Origin: Anaerolinea sp.
Lineage (GTDB): Bacteria > Chloroflexota > Anaerolineae > JAAEKA01
Reading direction: 5' to 3'
Length of the DNA stretch: 6,489 bases
NCBI GenBank assembly: GCA_014879765.1
Contig: JACSRL010000139.1
Span: 1 to 6,489 of the forward strand
Below the pieces are notes generated by a model. It did not search any database, had not been told where the DNA came from, and saw only the letters and a list, made by a program, of their open reading frames with translations. A program made the position numbers and the translations under genes. Below are positions 1-5,738 of the stretch, one piece after another (the stretch's first letter is position 1; each line of letters opens with the position of its first letter).

Positions 1-78
1 CAAGGCTCGGTCAGGAGACCGGCCTGAGCAGTCGGAAAGCAAGGCTCGGTCAGGAGACCGGCCTGAGCAGCCGGAAAG
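1..78. repeat. Two tandem 39-bp palindromic repeat units, in frame with the first gene
   Basis: Bases 1-39 and 40-78 are identical except at 32 (T) versus 71 (C). Each unit can fold into a stem: AGGC, a single bulged T, then CGGTC, pairs across an AGGA loop with GACCGGCCT (arms 3-12 and 17-25 in the first unit, 42-51 and 56-64 in the second). The unit length is 13 codons, so the frame of the downstream gene is kept, and in that frame the units read KARSGDRPEQSES and KARSGDRPEQPER. The array touches the left edge, so more copies may lie outside. The AGGAG inside each unit resembles a ribosome binding site but is part of the hairpin loop and arm. It may be a palindromic element inserted in frame, or an intergenic repeat that happens to be open; the sequence shown cannot decide. 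Confidence 0.9.
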
Positions 79-3000
79 GGGCTCGCTGTGGCAGCGCATG
101 GTCCGCACGCCGCTGGTGCTGCCCACCCTGCTGCTGGTGCTGGCCTACCTGATTAGCACGGCCCTGTCGCTGACGCCGCGCATCAGTCTGATGGGCTCCT
201 ATCAACGCATGCAGGGCACTTACACCACGCTGTCCTACATCGTCATCTTCTTCCTGGTGCTCGGCCACCTGCGCCGGCCGGAGCAGTGGCGGCGGCTGGC
301 CTACGCGATCATTCTGACCAGCCTGCCCATCGCCATCTATGGCATCTTGCAGCACCGCGGGGTGGACCCGCTGCCCTGGGGCGGCGACGTGCAGCGTCGC
401 GTGGCTGCCAACATGGGCAACGCCATCTTCGTGGCGGCCTATCTGCTGATGGCCTTCTTCCTGACCTTGCAGCGCACCCTGTGGCACTTCGGCCGCCTGC
501 TGCGCAGCGAGGAGGGGCGCAGCGATGTGGGCGACGCGGTGCTGGCCGGCTGCTACCTGTTCGTGCTGGCCGTGCAGAGCCTGACCATCCTCTACACCCA
601 GAGCCGCGGCCCCTTCCTGGGGCTGCTGGCCGGGCTCTACCTCTTCAGTTTGGTAGGCCTCTTGGGCCTGCGCGCCTGGGCCAGGGAGAATCCGCGCCTG
701 GGCAGCGGCGCCAGGGCGGTCTTCAGCCACGGCTGGCTGGCCATGATGGCCGCGGCCGTGGCGATGGTCGCCTTCCTGGTGATCTTCAACCTGCCCAACT
801 CGCCGCTGGCCGCGCTGCGCAGCAGCCCGACCATCGGCCGCCTGGGCACCGCGCTGGACTTCGAGGCCAACACGGCGCGAGTGCGCACGCTGATCTGGCA
901 GGGGGCCAGCCAACTGGTCGCGCCGCACGAGCCGCTGGAGCACCCCAACCTCTCCGGCGACAGCTCCGTGACTGCTATGCAGCCAGACACGGTCAACCTG
1001 CTGCGGCCACTGGTCGGCTACGGCCCCGAGGCCATGTGGGTCGCCTTCAACCGCTATTACCCGCCTGACCTGGCCTACCACGAATCGCGCAACGCCTCCC
1101 CCGACCGCTCGCACAACGAGACCTTCGATTCGTTGGTCATCACCGGCGCGCTGGGCTTCGTCGCCTACATGGCGCTCTTCATCAGCATCTTTTACTTCAG
1201 TTTGAAGTGGCTGGGCTTGATTCGCAGCCGCCGCCAGCGGCTGGCCTTTCTGGCGGCCACCTTGACCGGCGCGGCGCTGGGTGGGCTGGTTCCACTCCTG
1301 CTGCGGGGCGACTGGGTGCTGCTGGGCATCATCCTGCCGGCCGGCCTGGTCGCCGGCGTCATTCTCTACACCACCGCGGCGGCCCTCTGGAACGATCGGC
1401 GGGGCCTGCCCATGCACCTGGGGCAGCGCGAGCTGCTGGTGATGACCATTCTGGCCACGGTGATCGCCCACTTCATCGAGATCCACTTCGGCATCGCCAT
1501 CGTCGCCACCCGCACCTACTTCTGGGTGTGGAGCGCGGTGCTGGTGGCGCTGGGCATGAACTGGCTCCAATTAGAGGCGCCGCAGGCCGAGCCAGCCGCG
1601 ACGGCCGCGGCAGCCGCCAATGAGCGCAAGAGCGCGCCGGCAACGATCGCGACCGGCGGCCGCCAGCCGGCCGGCAAGGGCAAGCCGCGCGCCGGCCAGA
1701 GCCGCGCCGCCGGCAGCGCGGCCGTGTCCACCCGCCACGACCGGGCCAGCCACTTTGCCTGGGCCGAGGTGGCCATCTACGCGGTGATCATCGGCATCGT
1801 GCTTTTCACCCTGGCCTACGACTACATCATCAACCCCAACGTGCTGGCGCTGCGCCAATCCAACCCGCTGACGGTGCTGGTCAACGCCTTCACCACCCGC
1901 ATTGTCCAAGGTCAACGGATCGTGAGCCTCGGTTTGTTATGGATGGTGCTCTTCGTCTGGCTGGTGAGCATGGTCGTTGCCCTGTTCGACATCGCCCCCA
2001 CCCGCCAGGCAGCCACCCGTCGCTGGTTTGGCCGGGGCGCGCTGCTCTTCTCGGCCATCAGCCTGGGCATCTTCCTGGTCTTCGGTTTGATCCATGCGGC
2101 CGGCGTCGGCCGCGACACGCGCCTGCAACAGGCGGGCAGCATCACCGTGGAACAGGTCGCCACCATGGCCGCCAACCACATCGTCACCTACTACGTGGTG
2201 ATCCTGCTGCTGTTGGCCCTGCTGGCCGGCCTGCTCTGGTGGTTCCGGCCCCACAAAGGCAGCCAATGGCTGGGGCCGGGCGGCTGGCTGGCGGCCGCGG
2301 CCGCGGTGGTTCTGCCGATCCTGGCGCTGCTGGTGATCTTCAACGTCAACGCCAGCCTGGTGCGGGCCGACACCATCTTCAAGCAAGGACAGGCCTACGA
2401 GAATGCCGACCGCTACGACGAGGCCATCTTCCTCTACCAGATGGCGCTGAGCGAGCAGCCGCGCGAGGATTACTATTATCTCTTCCTGGGCCGCGCCCAA
2501 CTAGAGCGCGCGCGCCAGGCCTCGGGCAGCGAGCGGCAACAGTACCTGGCTGACGCCGAGCGCTCCCTGCTGCGCGCGCTGGAACTGAACCCGATGAACA
2601 CCGATCACAGCGCCAACCTGGGCCGCCTCTACCTGGCCTGGGCGCAACTGGCCAGCGCCGGCGAGCGGGCCGCGGCCGTACAGAAGTCGCTGGACTACTA
2701 CTCGGTGGCCACCCGCCTCAGCCCCAACGCCGCCCACCTGCACAACGAGTACGCCTCGGCCTATCAGATGGCCGGCGATCCCAGCCAGGCGCTGGAGCAG
2801 TTCATGACCTCGCTGCGGCTGGACCCGCGCTACGCCGAGACCTACCGCCGCCTGGGCGACTTCTACCGCAGCACCAACCAGATGGACGAGGCGATCCGCA
2901 CCTACGAACAGGGGGTGCAGGTGGCGCCGCGCAACGTGGTCCTGCGCAGCGTGCTGGGCTTCCTCTATTCGGAGCAGGGCGAGACCGGCAAGGCCATCGA

Positions 3001-3184
3001 ACAAAACCTGGCCCTGCTGGAGCTGCGCCCCAACGACGCCAGCGCGCTGCAAAATCTGGCTGCGCTCTATGCACAGCAGGGCGACACCGCCACTGCGCTG
3101 CGCTACGCCCAACAGGCCCTCACCGTGGTGGAGAACGCAGACGATCGCGCCACGCTGGAAGCGCTGATCCAACAGCTCCAATGA
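2..3184 (+). CDS. O-antigen ligase/polymerase (Wzy_C-type) membrane protein with C-terminal TPR repeats, 5' partial
   Basis: This is a multi-spanning glycan ligase or polymerase expected to act on lipid-linked oligosaccharide at the outer face of the cytoplasmic membrane. Numbering from the first in-window ATG (98), there are hydrophobic spans throughout residues 5-230. Family motifs are TQSRG (167-171), VGYGPE (306-311) and RSHNETFD (337-344, with the His-Asn pair usual in WaaL/Wzy proteins). The segment around 231-345 is probably the catalytic extracytoplasmic loop. More spans follow to about 490, then an Ala/Arg/Gly-rich linker (about 492-552), further spans at 555-575, 608-630, 647-668, 694-715 and 729-750, and roughly seven TPR units from 758 to 1020. 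The frame is open from base 2. ATG 98 has no Shine-Dalgarno sequence, and the sequence starts at a point where relatives I recall already have earlier membrane spans, so the true start is probably upstream. The last codon and TGA overlap the next gene's ATG. Whether it is a polymerase, a ligase or a protein O-glycosyltransferase is not resolved. The family call is strong. Confidence 0.88.
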   Translation, partial: KARSGDRPEQSESKARSGDRPEQPERGSLWQRMVRTPLVLPTLLLVLAYLISTALSLTPRISLMGSYQRMQGTYTTLSYIVIFFLVLGHLRRPEQWRRLAYAIILTSLPIAIYGILQHRGVDPLPWGGDVQRRVAANMGNAIFVAAYLLMAFFLTLQRTLWHFGRLLRSEEGRSDVGDAVLAGCYLFVLAVQSLTILYTQSRGPFLGLLAGLYLFSLVGLLGLRAWARENPRLGSGARAVFSHGWLAMMAAAVAMVAFLVIFNLPNSPLAALRSSPTIGRLGTALDFEANTARVRTLIWQGASQLVAPHEPLEHPNLSGDSSVTAMQPDTVNLLRPLVGYGPEAMWVAFNRYYPPDLAYHESRNASPDRSHNETFDSLVITGALGFVAYMALFISIFYFSLKWLGLIRSRRQRLAFLAATLTGAALGGLVPLLLRGDWVLLGIILPAGLVAGVILYTTAAALWNDRRGLPMHLGQRELLVMTILATVIAHFIEIHFGIAIVATRTYFWVWSAVLVALGMNWLQLEAPQAEPAATAAAAANERKSAPATIATGGRQPAGKGKPRAGQSRAAGSAAVSTRHDRASHFAWAEVAIYAVIIGIVLFTLAYDYIINPNVLALRQSNPLTVLVNAFTTRIVQGQRIVSLGLLWMVLFVWLVSMVVALFDIAPTRQAATRRWFGRGALLFSAISLGIFLVFGLIHAAGVGRDTRLQQAGSITVEQVATMAANHIVTYYVVILLLLALLAGLLWWFRPHKGSQWLGPGGWLAAAAAVVLPILALLVIFNVNASLVRADTIFKQGQAYENADRYDEAIFLYQMALSEQPREDYYYLFLGRAQLERARQASGSERQQYLADAERSLLRALELNPMNTDHSANLGRLYLAWAQLASAGERAAAVQKSLDYYSVATRLSPNAAHLHNEYASAYQMAGDPSQALEQFMTSLRLDPRYAETYRRLGDFYRSTNQMDEAIRTYEQGVQVAPRNVVLRSVLGFLYSEQGETGKAIEQNLALLELRPNDASALQNLAALYAQQGDTATALRYAQQALTVVENADDRATLEALIQQLQ

Positions 3185-4209
3185 TCGCCTTTCTCGCCGT
3201 CCATCCGACCACCGTCTACATTCTGGTGGCGCTGACCGCGCTGCTGCTGGTGTTGGTGACCACGCCGGTGGTGCGGCGCGTCGCCTGGCGCTTTGGCTTT
3301 GTCGACCAGCCCAGCGTGCGCAAGGTGCATGCGGCGCCGATGCCGCGGCTGGGCGGGGTGGCCATCTACCTGGGCTTTATCCTGGCGCTGCTGCTGCTGG
3401 GCACCCGTTTTCGCATCAACGAACTGGTGGGCATCATGGTCGGCGCCACCCTGGTGTCGGTCATCGGCGGCATCGACGACCGCAGCCCGGTCAACCCGCT
3501 GCCCAAGCTGCTGGTGCAGGTCCTGGCCGCGGGCATCCTGATCCTCAGCGGCGTGCAGGTGCAGATGTTCCCCCTGGCCTGGATCAACTGGCTGGCGACG
3601 ATCTTCTGGGTGGTGGGCATCACCAACGCGCTCAACTTCCTGGACAACATGGATGGGCTGTCGGCCGGTGTGGCCACGGTGGCGGCCGGCTTTTTCCTGC
3701 TGCTGGCCGCGCTCAGCGGCCAATACCTGGTGGGCGCGCTCTCCGCCGCGCTGCTGGGCGCCTGCATCGGCTTTCTCTTCTACAACTTCAACCCGGCCAG
3801 CATCTTCATGGGCGACAGCGGCTCGCTCTTCATCGGCTTTGTGCTGGCCGCCATCGGCATCAAGCTGCGCTTCCCGGCCAACGTCGATATCGTCACCTGG
3901 ATGGCGCCGGTGCTGGCGCTGGGGCTGCCGATCCTGGACACCACGCTGGTGGTCATCTCCCGGCTGCGCCGCGGCAAGAACCCGCTGACCACGCCGGGCA
4001 AGGATCACATCTCGCACCGGCTGGCGCGCGTCACCGGCTCCAAGCGCGAGGCGGTGCTGCTCTGCTATCTGATCGGCGGCATCTTTGGCATGATCAGCAT
4101 CTTCATCACCACGGCCACCGTGCTCGAGGGCTATCTGGTGGGGCTGGCCGTGGCCAGCATTGTCGCCTATCTCCTCTGGTGGCTGGAGGTCAAGGTGGGC
4201 TATGAGTAG
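3181..4209 (+). CDS. WecA/TagO-type polyprenyl-phosphate sugar-1-phosphate transferase (MraY-like glycosyltransferase 4)
   Basis: An integral membrane enzyme that transfers a HexNAc-1-phosphate from a UDP-sugar to undecaprenyl phosphate, the first membrane step of many surface glycan pathways. The 342 residues are close to the family's usual size and are hydrophobic throughout. Motifs in order: DQPSVRKVH (42-50) with PRLGG (55-59), the Asp pair in GGIDDR (D99, D100), TNALNFLDNMDGL (148-160), FMGDSGS (209-215), PILDT (250-254) and the cytoplasmic DHISHR (275-280), which replaces the HIHHR-like form of enterobacterial WecA. All expected catalytic acidic and His positions look intact. ATG overlaps the preceding stop as ATGA and there is no obvious Shine-Dalgarno sequence just upstream, which suggests translation coupled to gene 1. 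The sugar is not determinable; GlcNAc-1-phosphate is the usual guess. MraY itself is unlikely because there is no peptidoglycan gene context and the motif set is that of the WecA/TagO side of the family. Confidence 0.93.
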   Translation: MIAFLAVHPTTVYILVALTALLLVLVTTPVVRRVAWRFGFVDQPSVRKVHAAPMPRLGGVAIYLGFILALLLLGTRFRINELVGIMVGATLVSVIGGIDDRSPVNPLPKLLVQVLAAGILILSGVQVQMFPLAWINWLATIFWVVGITNALNFLDNMDGLSAGVATVAAGFFLLLAALSGQYLVGALSAALLGACIGFLFYNFNPASIFMGDSGSLFIGFVLAAIGIKLRFPANVDIVTWMAPVLALGLPILDTTLVVISRLRRGKNPLTTPGKDHISHRLARVTGSKREAVLLCYLIGGIFGMISIFITTATVLEGYLVGLAVASIVAYLLWWLEVKVGYE

Positions 4210-4242
4210 CTGGATGGGGTAGCTGTCCAAAGACTCAATGGG

Positions 4243-4300
4243 TTGGCTCGGTCGGCCCCTACCGGGGTGCTGTGCAAAGACCGGCCAGAGCGGCTATTTT
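4243..4300 (+). terminator. Possible intrinsic terminator or attenuator: bulged hairpin followed by TATTTT
   Basis: In the spacer after gene 2, TTGGC-T-CGGTC (4243-4253) pairs with GACCGGCCAG (4279-4288). This gives nine Watson-Crick pairs plus a terminal T-G wobble, with T4248 bulged. The 25-base loop contains a second small stem, CCCC (4256-4259) with GGGG (4264-4267). TATTTT lies at 4295-4300, six bases beyond the arm, so the T tract is short and offset for a standard terminator. A short alternative stem (GGCC 4283-4286 with GGCT 4292-4295) would compete with it. The placement between the gene 1-2 unit and gene 3 fits a terminator or attenuator, but the hairpin also resembles the 39-bp repeat at the left edge, so it may be a repeat copy. 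Confidence 0.35.
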
Positions 4301-4337
4301 CAGGTTAGCTCAAAACAAAACTCAGATACAACGAATC

Positions 4338-4343
4338 GAAGGA
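4338..4343 (+). promoter_or_regulatory. Ribosome binding site of the dehydrogenase gene
   Basis: GAAGGA ends seven bases before ATG 4351, which supports that start. The preceding stretch, about 4295-4340, is clearly AT-richer than its surroundings and could carry a promoter, but no convincing -35/-10 pair was found. Confidence 0.75.
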
Positions 4344-4350
4344 TACACGT

Positions 4351-5697
4351 ATGGAATTGCACGCAAAGATCACTTCCAATCAAGCCATCATCTGCGTGAT
4401 CGGGCTGGGCTACGTGGGCCTGCCCCATGCCACCGCCTTCGCCCAGGCCGGCTTTCGTGTGCTCGGCCTGGACGTGAACCCGCGCCGCGTGGCCGCGGTC
4501 AACCGCGGCCACAGCGATATCCCGGACGTGCCCTCGGAGCTGCTGGCCGGGCTGGTGGCCAGCGGCGCGCTGCAGGCCACCGGCGACTACAGCCGCCTGG
4601 CTGAGGCCGACATCGTGCTGATCTGCGTGCCCACGCCCTTCGACGCCATGAAGACGCCCGATCTGGCCTTCATCGTCGCCGCGGCCGAGGGAATCGCGCC
4701 CCACCTGCACCGCGGCCAGATGGTGATCCTGCAAAGCACCACCTATCCCGGCACCACCGAGGAGATCGTGCAGCCGATCCTGGAGCAGGGCGGGCTGCGC
4801 GCGGGCCAGGACTTTCACCTGGTCTTCTCGCCGGAGCGCATCGACCCAGGCAATCAGCAGTACAGCGCCCACAACACCCCCAAGGTGGTCGGCGGACTGA
4901 CCCCGGCCTGCACCGAGCTGGCCTGTGCGTTGTTCAGCCACCTGACGCCCGCGGTCCATGCCGTCTCCACGCCGCGCGCGGCCGAAATGACCAAGCTGCT
5001 GGAAAACATCTTCCGCAGCGTCAACATCGCGCTGGTCAACGAGCTGGCCGTGTTGATGGAGCGCATGAACATCGACATCTGGGAGGTGATCGCGGCGGCG
5101 CGCACCAAGCCCTTTGGCTTCATGGCCTTCACTCCCGGCCCCGGCGTGGGCGGCCACTGCATCCCGGTCGATCCCTACTACCTGTCGTGGAAGGCGAGAG
5201 AATTCGATTTCTACACCAAGTTCATCGAGCTGGCGGCCGAGGTCAACGCCGACATGCCGGAGCACGTGGTGCGCAAGATCGCGGCCGGGCTGAACCTGCA
5301 CGGCAAGGCGCTGTACGGCGCCACCGTTCTGGTGTTGGGGGTGGCCTTCAAGCGCGACATCGACGACGCGCGCAACTCGCCGGCTCAACGCGTCATCGAG
5401 CTGTTGTTGGACTTTGGGGCAAAAGTAGAGTATCATGACCCCCACGTGCCCAGCTTCACCGTGGGCGGCAGCGTGCTGCACCGCTCTATGGTGACGCTGC
5501 ACTCGACGCCGCTGGCGGCCGGGCTGGCCGCGGCCGATGCCGTGGCCATCATCACCGGCCACACCAGCCTGGACTATCGGCAGGTGGTCGAGGGTTGCCC
5601 CGTCGTCATCGACGCCGTCAACGTCACCAGAACGCTGGCTGACTGCAACGGCCAGGTGATCCGACTGGGCGCACCCCTGCCCGCCGCTTCAGTGTAA
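4351..5697 (+). CDS. wbpA: UDP-N-acetylglucosamine 6-dehydrogenase, WbpA type
   Basis: A cytoplasmic NAD-dependent enzyme of the UDP-glucose/GDP-mannose dehydrogenase family, predicted to oxidise C6 of UDP-GlcNAc in two steps to UDP-GlcNAc uronic acid, a precursor of acidic surface polysaccharides. The 448 residues match the family length. The N-terminal Rossmann fold has IGLGYVGLP (17-25) and Asp41 at the end of the second strand. STTYPGTTEE (129-138) and SPERIDPGN (160-168) follow, then EMTKLLEN (212-219, with Lys215 and Asn219), PGPGVGGHCIPVDPYYL (262-278) with the catalytic Cys270, and the C-terminal domain with VAFKRDIDDARNSP (331-344). GGHCIPVDPYYLSWKARE and KPFGF (253-257) match Pseudomonas WbpA as I recall it, rather than WecC, whose motif is closer to GGHCIAVDPWF; hence the UDP-GlcNAc call. 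UDP-ManNAc or UDP-GalNAc remain possible substrates. No later-step genes (acetyltransferase, aminotransferase, epimerase) are in the window. Confidence 0.93.
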   Translation: MELHAKITSNQAIICVIGLGYVGLPHATAFAQAGFRVLGLDVNPRRVAAVNRGHSDIPDVPSELLAGLVASGALQATGDYSRLAEADIVLICVPTPFDAMKTPDLAFIVAAAEGIAPHLHRGQMVILQSTTYPGTTEEIVQPILEQGGLRAGQDFHLVFSPERIDPGNQQYSAHNTPKVVGGLTPACTELACALFSHLTPAVHAVSTPRAAEMTKLLENIFRSVNIALVNELAVLMERMNIDIWEVIAAARTKPFGFMAFTPGPGVGGHCIPVDPYYLSWKAREFDFYTKFIELAAEVNADMPEHVVRKIAAGLNLHGKALYGATVLVLGVAFKRDIDDARNSPAQRVIELLLDFGAKVEYHDPHVPSFTVGGSVLHRSMVTLHSTPLAAGLAAADAVAIITGHTSLDYRQVVEGCPVVIDAVNVTRTLADCNGQVIRLGAPLPAASV

Positions 5698-5713
5698 TAT
5701 CGTCACCGATCTA

Positions 5714-5725
5714 CCAATCTATTGG
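5714..5725. other. 12-bp palindrome CCAATCTATTGG overlapping a ribosome binding site
   Basis: CCAAT (5714-5718) and ATTGG (5721-5725) are perfect inverted repeats around CT. The right half runs into the GGAGG of gene 4. The site is placed where a repressor or local structure could affect translation, but it is short and in an AT-richer spacer, so chance is a fair explanation. Confidence 0.25.
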
Positions 5726-5728
5726 AGG
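5724..5728 (+). promoter_or_regulatory. Ribosome binding site that fixes the TTG start of the lipoprotein gene
   Basis: GGAGG is followed by ten bases and then TTG 5739. There is no ATG or GTG in a suitable place in this frame, and the resulting protein begins with a proper basic n-region, so this site decides the start. Confidence 0.75.
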
Positions 5729-5738
5729 TACCTTTCCC

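Noticed and set aside
1..78. The tandem units as the edge of a CRISPR array
   Set aside because: The 39-bp units abut directly with no unique spacer between them, and they continue into an open coding frame.
98..100. ATG 98 as the true start of the ligase gene
   Set aside because: There is no ribosome binding site at suitable distance, the upstream frame is open, and the family has earlier membrane spans.
50..1570. Long minus-strand open frame (506 codons) opposite the ligase gene
   Set aside because: The translation is rich in Gln, His, Gly and Ala with no recognisable domain, as expected for the complement of a GC-rich gene that rarely uses TTA, CTA or TCA. The plus strand has clear family motifs.
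2291..2306. GC-rich palindromic run (GGCCGCGGCCGCGG-like)
   Set aside because: It encodes a run of Ala in a membrane span and is explained by GC-rich Ala codons.
3103..4230. Minus-strand open frame (375 codons) opposite the transferase gene
   Set aside because: It shows the same Gln/His/Asp-rich shadow composition and no motifs, and it lies exactly opposite a well-supported membrane enzyme.
4272..4604. Plus-strand open frame of 110 codons entering the dehydrogenase gene out of frame
   Set aside because: Its second half is an Arg/Pro/Gly-rich off-frame reading of the Rossmann fold region, and its start has no ribosome binding site.
4300..5562. Minus-strand open frame (420 codons) opposite the dehydrogenase gene
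   Set aside because: Shadow composition, no domain, and the plus-strand frame carries all catalytic motifs of the dehydrogenase.
5693..5700. TGTAATAT as a promoter -10 element for the lipoprotein gene
   Set aside because: It overlaps the end of the dehydrogenase gene, and no -35 sequence lies at the right distance in the GC-rich stretch upstream.
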